Below the pieces are notes generated by a model. It saw nothing but the letters and a program-made list of their open reading frames with translations. It was not told the origin of the DNA and did no database searches. This document shows positions 16,486 through 24,880 of a stretch of 64,000 bases of DNA, piece after piece. The DNA comes from an uncultured Oceanisphaera sp. (GTDB lineage Bacteria; Pseudomonadota; Gammaproteobacteria; Enterobacterales; Aeromonadaceae): contig NZ_CANLZU010000013.1 of NCBI RefSeq assembly GCF_947495715.1, positions 59,722 to 123,721 of the forward strand, given 5' to 3'. The stretch's first letter is position 1, and every line of letters begins with the position of its first letter. The position numbers were made by a program, and so were the translations under genes.

Positions 16486-18612
16486 ATGTCCCTGCCCAAG
16501 ACCACCCACCTTGCCAGCGCCATATCCATGGTCTTGTTGAATGCCGCTCTGGTGGCGCCGGCACAGTCACAAACACATGCACTCGATACCGTGGTGGTCA
16601 GTGCCGCCGGTTTTGAGCAAGACATGAAAGATGCACCGGCCAGCATTACGGTGGTGACGCGAAAGCAGCTGGAAAGCAAGCGGGTATCCAATATCGCCGA
16701 GGCGCTGAAGGATGTTGAAGGCGTTGATGTGGGCGGTCAGGTTGGTAAAACAGGCGGCATGAATATCAGCATGCGTGGCATGCCCAGTACCTACACCCTG
16801 ATTCTGATTGATGGTCGTCGTCAAAATACTGCGGGTAACGTTACTCCTAACGGCTTTGGCGACACCGCCACTAGTTTCATTCCACCGGTGTCGGCCATCG
16901 AGCGCATCGAGGTCATCCGTGGCCCCATGTCTACCCTGTACGGTTCGGACGCCATGGGCGGAGTCATCAACATCATTACCCGCAAGGTAGGCCAGGAGTG
17001 GAACGGCTCCCTGACTCTGGAAAGTACACTGCAGCAAGATGATGAATTTGGTAACAGCAATGCCACCAGCCTGTATGCGAGCGGCCCCTTGATTGAAGAC
17101 CGGCTCGGCCTGCAGGTACGCGGCAAGCTGTTTAACCGCAACGCCTCCGACCTCACCTTCAAGGACACCAACGGCGATACCATGGAAGTCAGCAAGCGAG
17201 GTCCAAGCCCGGTTGAAGGCGAAAACTATAATATCGGTTCTCGACTTACCCTGACCCCGAATGATGACCACGAACTCTGGCTGGATGGAGAGATAAGCCG
17301 CCAGCGTTACAACAATGACGAGGCCCAGTTGGGCACCCTTGATATTCCAGGCGGCACGGCGCGGGGTTATTCCGATGAACTGCGCTTTGAACGGGAGCAA
17401 ATTGCGCTCGGTCACAAGGGACGCTTCAACATCGGCACCCTGGAATCCAGCCTGATGCAGAACTCCACCGAAACGCTGGGCCGTACCATCCCCGGTAATC
17501 AGGCGGGGCAGTCTTTTCCCGGCTTTCCCGACATGATTGTCGGCAGCGCCCGCGAACTGAACACCACCAACTGGGTACTGGACAGCAAACTGGTCTCGGA
17601 ATTGGGTGACAGCCATATAGTGACCCTGGGCGGTCAGTATTGGGATGCGGAAATGACCGACGGACTGGCCGGCGAAACCTTCGAGCAAACCACCTGGGCA
17701 TTGTTCACCGAAGACGAGTGGATGTTACGAGACGACCTGTTTCTCACCCTGGGCGCACGCTACGACCGGCACGATGCCTTCGGCGGTCATGTCAGCCCGC
17801 GGGCCTACCTGGTGTGGAACACGACCGATAACTGGACTCTAAAGGGCGGCATCAGCCGTGGCTATAAAACCCCCGAGCTCAACCAGTTACATGACGGCAT
17901 CAATGGTATTACCGGCCAGGGAACCGTGATCACCATCGGCAACCCCGATCTGCAGCCGGAGACCAGTACCAGCACCGAAATTGCGGCCCACTACGACAAC
18001 CTGGCCGGCTTTACTGCGGGCATTACCCTGTTTTATAACCAGTTTGAAGACAAACTCGCGGACGGACCGGATATAGCCGTTAGCGGCCATGACAGTATTC
18101 CCGATGGCATCTACGCCCAGACCGTCAATATCGACGAAGCCATCACCCGGGGGGTGGAGCTGGCTGCCCGGCTGCCCCTGGCCACCGACTGGAATCTGAA
18201 AACCAGCTATACCTTTACCGACAGCGAACAAAAAAGCGGTAGCGAGCAGGGGCAACCGCTTACCGACACGCCAAAACACATGCTCAATGCCACCCTTAAC
18301 TGGCAGGCAACGGAACAGTTCAATGCCTGGTTGTCCGGCGAATACCGCAGCGAACGTTTTCGCGCCCGTGAACGCTCGCGGGGGGAGGCTTCTTTCGATG
18401 ATTTAGGCGACTTCAAGGCATATACCTTGTTCAACCTCGGCGGCAACTATCAGGTATCGGACAGGGTTGCGCTCAACGCCACTATCTATAACCTGCTCGA
18501 CAAGGATTTTATCGATTACCGCCCCTTCGATAACGGCAGCAGCTACGGTAATACCTACGCCAACATAGAAGAAGGTCGTCGGCTCTGGTTATCAACCAAC
18601 ATCAGTTTCTGA
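16486..18612 (+). CDS. TonB-dependent outer-membrane receptor (FepA/CirA-like)
   Basis: A 708-residue receptor. A signal peptide (to about residue 30, ending APAQSQ) is followed by the TonB box LDTVVVSA, a plug domain (SITVVTRKQLESKRVSNIAEAL..., IRGPMSTLYGSDAMGGVINIITRK) and a 22-stranded barrel ending in Phe (LWLSTNISF). Similarity is to the CirA/FepA/IrgA group of catecholate siderophore receptors; the true ligand is unknown. ATG at 16486 has a GGAGAG ribosome-binding site; an upstream in-frame ATG lacks one. It diverges from the PepSY-ABC operon, so it probably supplies it with substrate. Confidence 0.92.
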   Translation: MSLPKTTHLASAISMVLLNAALVAPAQSQTHALDTVVVSAAGFEQDMKDAPASITVVTRKQLESKRVSNIAEALKDVEGVDVGGQVGKTGGMNISMRGMPSTYTLILIDGRRQNTAGNVTPNGFGDTATSFIPPVSAIERIEVIRGPMSTLYGSDAMGGVINIITRKVGQEWNGSLTLESTLQQDDEFGNSNATSLYASGPLIEDRLGLQVRGKLFNRNASDLTFKDTNGDTMEVSKRGPSPVEGENYNIGSRLTLTPNDDHELWLDGEISRQRYNNDEAQLGTLDIPGGTARGYSDELRFEREQIALGHKGRFNIGTLESSLMQNSTETLGRTIPGNQAGQSFPGFPDMIVGSARELNTTNWVLDSKLVSELGDSHIVTLGGQYWDAEMTDGLAGETFEQTTWALFTEDEWMLRDDLFLTLGARYDRHDAFGGHVSPRAYLVWNTTDNWTLKGGISRGYKTPELNQLHDGINGITGQGTVITIGNPDLQPETSTSTEIAAHYDNLAGFTAGITLFYNQFEDKLADGPDIAVSGHDSIPDGIYAQTVNIDEAITRGVELAARLPLATDWNLKTSYTFTDSEQKSGSEQGQPLTDTPKHMLNATLNWQATEQFNAWLSGEYRSERFRARERSRGEASFDDLGDFKAYTLFNLGGNYQVSDRVALNATIYNLLDKDFIDYRPFDNGSSYGNTYANIEEGRRLWLSTNISF

Positions 18613-18626
18613 TTATTATCTTTTCC

Positions 18627-18650
18627 GGCGGCCTGCTCAGGCCGCCTTTT
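18627..18650 (+). terminator. Terminator of the TonB receptor gene
   Basis: An eight-base GGCGGCCT/AGGCCGCC stem with a GCTC loop is followed by TTTT, 15 bases after the stop codon. Confidence 0.85.
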
Positions 18651-18815
18651 GGTTTATGCGGAGGTATGCCGCCGCTCTCGCCGACCTTTCTTCCGCATCG
18701 CCGACCCCGTTAGCTGAAGGCCGGGTCAACAGTCTAAACGGCCAAGGTCGCTTTCAATTATGGTCGTTATGGTGAATAATTAAACGTCCTGAATGAAGCC
18801 TATCCGCGAGGTTCG

Positions 18816-19103
18816 ATGAACATTCAATCTGCCTACTCTACCGGTTTGCAAGGCTATCAGCGCGCCGCCGACAGCGTGACCGAAGCCTCGGTCAATATCA
18901 GCCGGCAAAATATCAATCAGCTGAACAATGCATCCCGGGTTAATCCCGAGGTCAATCCGGATCAGTTCGTGGATGCCAGCAAGCCGTCCGGCACCGACCA
19001 TCTCGTTCAGCTACAGCAGGCCGAGCTTCACGCCCAGGCCAACGTCAACAGCATCAAGAGTGCCGATGAAATGCTCGGCACCCTGATCGATATTCGGGTG
19101 TAA
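18816..19103 (+). CDS. Small protein with flagellar FlgE/FlgC-like C-terminus
   Basis: A 95-residue hypothetical with an N-terminus (MNIQSAYSTGLQGYQRAADSV) and C-terminus (QANVNSIKSADEMLGTLIDI) that resemble the ends of flagellar rod/hook proteins, whose terminal helices form the D0 coiled coil. Short proteins of this type are often misnamed FlgE in marine gammaproteobacteria. There is no hook domain and no flagellar gene nearby. It abuts the SprA-type gene (1-base gap), so the two probably act together. Confidence 0.75.
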   Translation: MNIQSAYSTGLQGYQRAADSVTEASVNISRQNINQLNNASRVNPEVNPDQFVDASKPSGTDHLVQLQQAELHAQANVNSIKSADEMLGTLIDIRV

Positions 19104-19104
19104 C

Positions 19105-20013
19105 ATGCAGCTTGGTACTTCACTCCCCGAGTTTTCGGCCTTTGCCGCGCCGCCTCTCCTGCGCCAGGTTGAACAGGCTAACGACCGGCGCGCGCCCATT
19201 GCTCCCGCCGAAGCCACGGATAGCTTTACCTCATCGGATCGTCGGCAGCAGGATACCTCGCCCGAACTGTACGATCGCTTTGGCCGTTCCCGCAGTGATG
19301 ACGCGGCACAAGCCGGTCAAGAGCCGAAAATGACCACTGGCGAGCAGCCCGCCAATGGCGAAACCCAGGCCTTGGCCGGAGCAGAGGCACAGGCCGAAGC
19401 CGACACCACCAAGGAAACGGCGGAAGAACAGGCCGAGAAGGCCGCCGCCGAACAAGACGATGAGGGGCTGTCGCCCGAGCAGGAAGAACAATTGCGCGCG
19501 CTGCAGCTGAGGGATCGGGAAGTACGGTTGCACGAGCAGCAGCACGCCGGAGTCGGTGGCCAGCATGCGGGCGCGCCCAGCTATGAATACGAAACCGGCC
19601 CGGATGGCAAACAATATGCCGTAGAGGGCGAGGTGCAGATAGACCTGTCCCCCGTCGCCGACGATCCGCGTGCCACCATCGACAAGATGCAACAGATAAA
19701 GGCGGCAGCACTGGCGCCCGCCGAGCCCTCGCAAGCCGACAAGAACGCCGCCGCCCGTGCCGATCAGTACATCCGCGAAGCTCAGGCCGAATTGCAGCAG
19801 CCAGCATCAACAGAGGCCAAAACCAATGCCGCCGGTCGCCATACCGAAGCGTCCAGGCACGCTCAGAGTGCCGACTCGGCATCGGCAACAGCCTTGCCAC
19901 CGGCGCAAGTCACGGCAACGGCAGATCCGATGGTGGTCAGAAATCAGGTGATTGCCGGCGTGTACGGCAAGGCCGCACAAGCCGAATCCCGCAGCCTGCT
20001 CAACCTGGCCTGA
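19105..20013 (+). CDS. SprA-related putative metalloprotease (PF12118-like)
   Basis: A 302-residue protein. A low-complexity Ala/Glu/Gln-rich N-terminal half leads to a conserved core: LRDREVRLHEQQHAGVGG with HEQQH at residues 143-147 as an HExxH zinc site, then SYEYETGPDGKQYAVEGEVQIDLSPVADDP. This is the SprA-related family pattern. The C-terminal part is again Ala/Gln rich. There is no signal peptide. Proteolytic activity is predicted, not shown. Confidence 0.8.
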   Translation: MQLGTSLPEFSAFAAPPLLRQVEQANDRRAPIAPAEATDSFTSSDRRQQDTSPELYDRFGRSRSDDAAQAGQEPKMTTGEQPANGETQALAGAEAQAEADTTKETAEEQAEKAAAEQDDEGLSPEQEEQLRALQLRDREVRLHEQQHAGVGGQHAGAPSYEYETGPDGKQYAVEGEVQIDLSPVADDPRATIDKMQQIKAAALAPAEPSQADKNAAARADQYIREAQAELQQPASTEAKTNAAGRHTEASRHAQSADSASATALPPAQVTATADPMVVRNQVIAGVYGKAAQAESRSLLNLA

Positions 20014-20084
20014 AGCTTGTTGAACTCCCCTTGATCGCTTTACCGCCTCGGGAGGGGCGGACAAACCGCCACCGGCATTTTATA

Positions 20085-20618
20085 ATGAGCCTCGATTTAT
20101 ACGACGCGAGGCTCGGCGTGCACTCCCTGAAATACCTGACCGGTTACCCGGAATCCATTCAACGCCAGGCTGGTGAGCTGGTCGACAGCGGTCGGCTCGG
20201 AGCTTATCTTGAACGCAAGTATCCCTCCCGGCATGCCATTCAGAATGACAAGACGCTGTATGGCTATATCAATGAACTGAAAAATCAGTATCTACGCAAA
20301 AGCCCGCCACTCAGCCAGGTGCGCTACGACAGCAAGCTAAATGTACTCAAACAAGCCCTTGGCATGCACAGCTACCAATCACGGGTACAGGGCAGCAAGC
20401 TCAAGGCGCATAACAGCATCACGGTGGCTGCACTATTCAAGGAGGCACCGCCGGAGTTTCTGCGCATGATAGTGGTACATGAGCTGGCGCACTTTAAGGA
20501 AAAAGAGCACAACAAGGCGTTCTACCAACTATGCTGCCATATGGAACCTGACTATCACCAGCTGGAGCTGGATACCCGGCTGTGGTTGCAGTGGCGGGAG
20601 CAGCAGCGAGAACCTTAA
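20085..20618 (+). CDS. YgjP-like metallopeptidase-domain protein
   Basis: A 177-residue cytoplasmic protein with the gluzincin-type site HELAHFKEKEH (His132, His136, His142) and EPDYHQLE, matching the YgjP/DUF45 (M48-like) family. I chose the ATG at 20085 (MSLDLYDARL); upstream in-frame sequence is arginine-rich intergenic-looking DNA. The substrate is unknown. Confidence 0.85.
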   Translation: MSLDLYDARLGVHSLKYLTGYPESIQRQAGELVDSGRLGAYLERKYPSRHAIQNDKTLYGYINELKNQYLRKSPPLSQVRYDSKLNVLKQALGMHSYQSRVQGSKLKAHNSITVAALFKEAPPEFLRMIVVHELAHFKEKEHNKAFYQLCCHMEPDYHQLELDTRLWLQWREQQREP

Positions 20619-20658
20619 GTTCTTCTGTTAAAAGATAAATCCATCATGGTTATGTGGA

Positions 20659-20670
20659 ATATACGTATAT
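20659..20670. promoter_or_regulatory. 12-bp palindrome in the cytochrome promoter region
   Basis: ATATACGTATAT is a perfect palindrome 58 bases upstream of the cytochrome operon start and could be an operator. No regulator gene is adjacent. Confidence 0.35.
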
Positions 20671-20727
20671 CTCCCCACGCGGCTCACTCCTAGAATATGT
20701 ATCAAGCATAACCTCGGGATTACCACC

Positions 20728-21339
20728 ATGAAAAAATCGCTATTGCTGGCCAGCGCACTGGCCATGAATATGTTACCCGCCGTCGCCGACATGCCGCCTC
20801 AGGCGGCGGTATGTGTCAGCTGTCACCAGGCCAGCGGGCTCGGCATGCCGAACCTCGCCCCCTCCATTGCCGGCATGCCGGCGCCCTATCTGGCTGCGCA
20901 GTTGCAGCATTTCAAAGCCGGTGAGCGCCAGAATCCACTGATGCAACCGATGGCCATGATGCTGGACGATGCCGGTATCAAAGCCACCAGCGAATGGTTT
21001 GCCAGCCTGCCGCTTGAATTGCCCGAGGAGCCCGCTTTTCGCGGCCAGAAGTCACCTCAAGACATGACCGGCGGAGAGAAGCTGGCTTATCAGGGTGACT
21101 GGCAGCGCGATTTACCCAGCTGTGTGGCTTGCCACGGCCCGGAAGGCGTTGGCGTGGGTGACAGCTTTCCCCGTCTGGCCGGTCAGCATGCCGATTATAT
21201 CGAGAGCCAGCTCAAGGCCTGGCAGACCGGTACTCGCAGTGGCGACACCCACGGCCTGATGGGGTCGGTGGCCAATAAACTGACGACGGAAGAAATTACC
21301 GCCGTTGCCAGCTATTTCGCCGGCGTGGGAGCAAAATAA
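20728..21339 (+). CDS. tsdB: Dihaem cytochrome c4-type, TsdB-like electron acceptor
   Basis: A 203-residue periplasmic cytochrome with signal peptide MKKSLLLASALAMNMLPAVA and two CxxCH haem sites (Cys29-Cys32-His33 and Cys132-Cys135-His136), in two similar halves each with a later Met ligand candidate (NPLMQPMAMM; THGLMGSVANKL). This is the cytochrome c4 layout. Immediately upstream of a TsdA-like gene, with the stop and next ATG overlapping, it matches the tsdB-tsdA arrangement in which TsdB accepts electrons from thiosulfate dehydrogenase. Confidence 0.75.
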   Translation: MKKSLLLASALAMNMLPAVADMPPQAAVCVSCHQASGLGMPNLAPSIAGMPAPYLAAQLQHFKAGERQNPLMQPMAMMLDDAGIKATSEWFASLPLELPEEPAFRGQKSPQDMTGGEKLAYQGDWQRDLPSCVACHGPEGVGVGDSFPRLAGQHADYIESQLKAWQTGTRSGDTHGLMGSVANKLTTEEITAVASYFAGVGAK

Positions 21340-22412
21340 TGATGAAACTCTCTTCTTCCCTGTTACTCGGCCTGTCGCTGGCATCCATCGGCTCGGCTCA
21401 GGCAGTCGGCTCTGCCCAGGCCGCCCACCCCGGCAAACTGGCCGTTCAGGATGAACTGCCGGTCGGCAAGGCCGCCAGCGAGCACCCGCTTCCTCCCGAC
21501 TGGGACAAGCTGCCGGCCGGTGAATTGGGTGAAAAAATCATTCGCGGCTATCGGTATTTCGTCGATAGCCAATCTCTGAGCCCCCGGTTCGTGGGCAACG
21601 GCCTCAACTGCATCAACTGCCATATGGATGCCGGTAAAAAAGAGAACGCCGCTCCTCTGTGGGCCGCCTATATGAGCTATCCGGCGTTCCGCAAGAAAAA
21701 CAACAAGATCAACGACTATCAGGAACGGCTCCAGGGCTGCTTCATGTATTCCATGAACGGCACCCCGCCCGCACTCGGCGACTCGGTCTTGGTAGACTTG
21801 TCCGCCTACGCCTATTGGCTGGCGCAGGGCACTCTGACCGGTGAAAGCTTCGATCCGTCCGCCATGGTCATTCCGAACGATGCGGACCTGCTCAAGGGCG
21901 GCAAACGCGACGATTTTCCCTTCATGCAGTCCTACCTCGACGCCGGTGGCAGCAAAGAGCCGGCGTTGCCCGGTCGCGGTTATCCCAAGATAGATGAACC
22001 GGAGCAGGCTCCGGACATCGCCCGCGGCAAGGCGGTTTATGAGCAGGAATGTTCTGTGTGCCACGGCGCCAATGGCGAAGGCCAGCAGGTAAACGATCGT
22101 TATGTGTTCCCGCCGCTGTGGGGCCCGCACACCTATAACTGGGGTGCCGGCATGCAGCGCGTTAACACCGCCGCCTACTTCATCAAGCGCAACATGCCGC
22201 TGGGCCAGCCCGGCAAACTGACCGATCAGCAGGCCTGGGACGTGGCCATGTATCTGGATACCCGGGAACGTCCGCAGGACCCTCGTAATCACGGCGATCT
22301 GGAAAAGACCCGCGAACAATACCACGGTGGCAACAGCTACTACGGCACCGAAGTGGAAGGACGGATACTGGGTACCGAAAGTTACCCCAACCATCCGAAC
22401 AAGCCCCGGTAA
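21339..22412 (+). CDS. tsdA: Dihaem cytochrome, TsdA-like thiosulfate dehydrogenase/tetrathionate reductase
   Basis: A 357-residue periplasmic dihaem protein with signal peptide to about residue 29. Haem sites are CINCH (91-95) and CSVCH (238-242). Between them is the NDYQERLQGCFMYSMNG segment with Cys134, 39 residues after the first haem His, where TsdA has its unusual axial Cys ligand. The family interconverts thiosulfate and tetrathionate; direction here is unknown. Two consecutive ATGs (21339, 21342) are possible starts; the first overlaps the tsdB stop. Assignment rests on motif order and the tsdB neighbour. Confidence 0.75.
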   Translation: MMKLSSSLLLGLSLASIGSAQAVGSAQAAHPGKLAVQDELPVGKAASEHPLPPDWDKLPAGELGEKIIRGYRYFVDSQSLSPRFVGNGLNCINCHMDAGKKENAAPLWAAYMSYPAFRKKNNKINDYQERLQGCFMYSMNGTPPALGDSVLVDLSAYAYWLAQGTLTGESFDPSAMVIPNDADLLKGGKRDDFPFMQSYLDAGGSKEPALPGRGYPKIDEPEQAPDIARGKAVYEQECSVCHGANGEGQQVNDRYVFPPLWGPHTYNWGAGMQRVNTAAYFIKRNMPLGQPGKLTDQQAWDVAMYLDTRERPQDPRNHGDLEKTREQYHGGNSYYGTEVEGRILGTESYPNHPNKPR

Positions 22413-22428
22413 TACGAGCAGCTAAATG

Positions 22429-22450
22429 AAAAGGGCCGACGGCCCTTTTC
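22429..22450 (+). terminator. Bidirectional terminator after tsdA
   Basis: A nine-base AAAAGGGCC/GGCCCTTTT stem with a 3-base loop lies between the convergent tsdA and beta-barrel genes. It has T-rich ends in both directions. Confidence 0.8.
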
Positions 22451-22482
22451 TTATTTGTTCACTATTCTTTTTAAGATTCATA

Positions 22483-23475
22483 TCAAAACATAATAGGCAT
22501 ACCAAAATTCAGCTGCACATCTGGTGCATCTTCCGTTAGGCCGGCCTGTAAACTCATGTTCACTGATGTCTTATCATTGATCGCCAAAGAAAAACCAGTA
22601 GTCAAACTATCCAGCTGCAGTACCTCACCCGACTTGTTGCCGTTTACCGATGATTCAAAAACGGTTCTGTGGTTAAAGCCAAGGCTGAAGGAGAGGCGAT
22701 TATTGACGGCAAAGCCCATCCCCATCCCCAGGAAGAAGCTGTCACCTAGATCATACTTATCATTACCACCTTCACCATTACTGGAATCAATATCCACGCC
22801 CGCATCCGCTTCCATATTCCAGGTATATCCCCCCGTAGCAAACAGTACGGCCGGATCAAGCGGATATATCATGGTAAGACTGGGCTCAAGCGCCCATGCC
22901 CCTGAACCAGTCGCCGGCTCTTCATAAATACCATTCGCATCGAGCGTTTGATCAAATGGCGACTCACCAGTATCAGACTTGATTCTTAGACCACCAATCC
23001 AGAAAGGGGCTGATTCCAGGTTAAATTGATACCGTATGGCCGCTTCAATATCTCCTAAACCGCCGCCATCAGGGGTGAAAGTTCTGGTTTCATCTCCATT
23101 ATTTCCAGCCCCAGGGATTCGCTTGGTAATAGAGTCATGACGATAAACGAAAGGCGCTCTTAGCTCCAGCTCGATTCGATTGGTCAGTCCATAACGTGCA
23201 GCCAGAGCCCAGGTAAAGGTCGTCAGGTCCGCATCTTCAGCCTCTATAATACCTACAAGAAGAGCAGGTACTTGAGTGAAGCCTAGAATAGAAATTCGAT
23301 TAGATGTATTTTGTGAGTAACTAAAAGAGGGTTCAATTTCAAAACTGCCTTTAGGCGTCATCAATCCCTGAGTTTCAAGGGCGCTGGCCACGGTATCAAC
23401 AACCTGTCTGTCCTGCGCCTCAGCTGTAACCGCCATGGAAAGCAGCAAGCCGGCAGATAGTATCCTTTTTTTCAT
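22483..23475 (-). CDS. Outer-membrane beta-barrel transporter-like protein (FapF-like candidate)
   Basis: A 330-residue exported barrel. The signal peptide (MKKRILSAGLLLSMAVTAEA) is followed by a short helical stretch (VVDTVASALETQGLMTPKG), then amphipathic strands (FEIEPSFSYSQNTSNRI, ARYGLTNRIELELRAPFVYR, LGMGMGFAVNNRLSFSLGF) to a terminal Phe. The pattern is that of the phenol-degradation MetA-pathway/transporter family of small-molecule or polypeptide channels; the N-terminal helix before the barrel recalls the plug of Pseudomonas FapF. It lies 2 bases after the regulator gene. As the island's only barrel it is the obvious exit pore for the exported proteins encoded upstream (inference). 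Codon use is AT-rich compared with flanks. Confidence 0.8.
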   Translation of the reverse strand: MKKRILSAGLLLSMAVTAEAQDRQVVDTVASALETQGLMTPKGSFEIEPSFSYSQNTSNRISILGFTQVPALLVGIIEAEDADLTTFTWALAARYGLTNRIELELRAPFVYRHDSITKRIPGAGNNGDETRTFTPDGGGLGDIEAAIRYQFNLESAPFWIGGLRIKSDTGESPFDQTLDANGIYEEPATGSGAWALEPSLTMIYPLDPAVLFATGGYTWNMEADAGVDIDSSNGEGGNDKYDLGDSFFLGMGMGFAVNNRLSFSLGFNHRTVFESSVNGNKSGEVLQLDSLTTGFSLAINDKTSVNMSLQAGLTEDAPDVQLNFGMPIMF

Positions 23476-23477
23476 TT

Positions 23478-24716
23478 TTATCTCCTGATTCCATATCTTG
23501 CTATCAATCGATGCAATGACGCCCTGGAAATACAGAGCAGCTCGGCAGCTCTTCCTGGTCTACCCGACACCAGATTAAGCACCCTCTTTATAGCCAGTGA
23601 CTCCGCTTCCTCCCTTGCCTGCTTCAGGCTAAAATTGCTATGATCTTCAAGAGAAACATCTCTTTTCAAATCCATCATTTCTGAATTTAGGTAACCCTCC
23701 TCACAACGCGACACTCCTGCGGCTACTTTTTCCATCAATTCAGTAACATTACCAGGCCAGTCATAGTCAAATATAGCCATTTCAGCATCACTGGAAAAAC
23801 CTAAAATTCTTTTCCCCTGTTCCCTGCTGAACTTATAAAGATAATGTTTTGCCAACAAAACCTTGTCATGCCCTCTACTTCTTAAGGGTGGTACATTTAT
23901 CCATTTATTTTTTAACAGCAGAGAAAAATCGGAAACAAACAACTCGGCATCGACCACTTCATCACGACTCAACCCGCAACCGAAAATAATTTCGCTACTA
24001 CTCACCTCATTTTTTAGAAAACTGCAGACTTTAAGTTGAAGGTGTTGTGGCAACTCTTCGATATGACCAACATATAGACACACAGTTTTCAACTCACATA
24101 TTGAAGCAAGGCTATCAAACATTGACATATAATCATTGTGTTCGGTACGACTTTTATCCAGCTCTACAAATTGTAGCCCTTTCAACTGTGCCCACCTTTC
24201 AGCAATCAGTCGCTTTCCTGTACCCTCTTCACCGGAAAGTGTTATATCACCACTTGCACAACCATGCATTTCTTGTAAGGCATGTTGAAAACTATCATGG
24301 CGCCCTATAATTTCCCCCCGTTGAAATGACAGGCTCAAATTACTTTTAAGCTTTGTCATTCCATAAGCTCGCCCGATGGTAATAAATAATTTCTCTTCAG
24401 ATATAGGAGTCGTGTGATAGTCATAACAGTGAGCAGCCACAAAAAGCTGCCATTCCTTTCTAAACAACTGTTTTTTTGAAATTACTGCTATCCAGGACAC
24501 CCCCTTGTAGCTATTCAACCAACATTCCAACTTGTAATCGGGTTTCTCTGCACCATTACAGTCGATAATTCCAATTGGTACTTCAGAGCTTTCAAGATAC
24601 AAGCCTGCCGCTTCCAGATTTTTATATCTTATTAAAGACCAGTCAGAGTGCTGATTACCCAACACTCTTAAGCCAGAAGAATACTGAAGAACCAAGATCT
24701 CCCTTTCTGAGGTCAT
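23478..24716 (-). CDS. Degenerate enhancer-binding-protein regulator (VpsR/FleQ-like)
   Basis: A 412-residue protein with EBP architecture. A receiver-like N-terminal domain (1-125) is followed by an AAA+ domain with Walker A GEEGTGKR (162-169) and the late motif WPGNVTELM (320-328), then a Fis-type HTH (GRPGRAAELLCISRASLHRLIARYG). The sigma-54 loop GAFTGA is absent, and Walker B is degraded (CLYVGHIEELP at about 213-223 instead of LFLDEIGELP). It is therefore unlikely to open sigma-54 promoters. The layout is that of VpsR and FleQ, which bind cyclic-di-GMP and control biofilm matrix genes with sigma-70; that analogy is inference. It is likely the local regulator of the island. Confidence 0.82.
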   Translation of the reverse strand: MTSEREILVLQYSSGLRVLGNQHSDWSLIRYKNLEAAGLYLESSEVPIGIIDCNGAEKPDYKLECWLNSYKGVSWIAVISKKQLFRKEWQLFVAAHCYDYHTTPISEEKLFITIGRAYGMTKLKSNLSLSFQRGEIIGRHDSFQHALQEMHGCASGDITLSGEEGTGKRLIAERWAQLKGLQFVELDKSRTEHNDYMSMFDSLASICELKTVCLYVGHIEELPQHLQLKVCSFLKNEVSSSEIIFGCGLSRDEVVDAELFVSDFSLLLKNKWINVPPLRSRGHDKVLLAKHYLYKFSREQGKRILGFSSDAEMAIFDYDWPGNVTELMEKVAAGVSRCEEGYLNSEMMDLKRDVSLEDHSNFSLKQAREEAESLAIKRVLNLVSGRPGRAAELLCISRASLHRLIARYGIRR

Positions 24717-24828
24717 CTTGCACCACCACCTTCATCATCCAATGATGCTTATAACTGTAGAACAGAATCCGGCATCGACAACAAAGACAACAATGAATAA
24801 TTATAAGTACATGAAAAATATAAAAAAT

Positions 24829-24866
24829 AAAAACGACGAGTAGTATAACCTTCTCGTCGTTTTTAC
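24829..24866 (-). terminator. Terminator of the four-gene exported-protein operon
   Basis: AAAAACGACGAG/CTCGTCGTTTTT arms (12 bp, 12-base loop) lie 15 bases past the stop of the 24881 gene on the minus strand. They separate the structural operon from the regulator-barrel pair. Confidence 0.85.
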
Positions 24867-24880
24867 ATGATGTTTTAACG

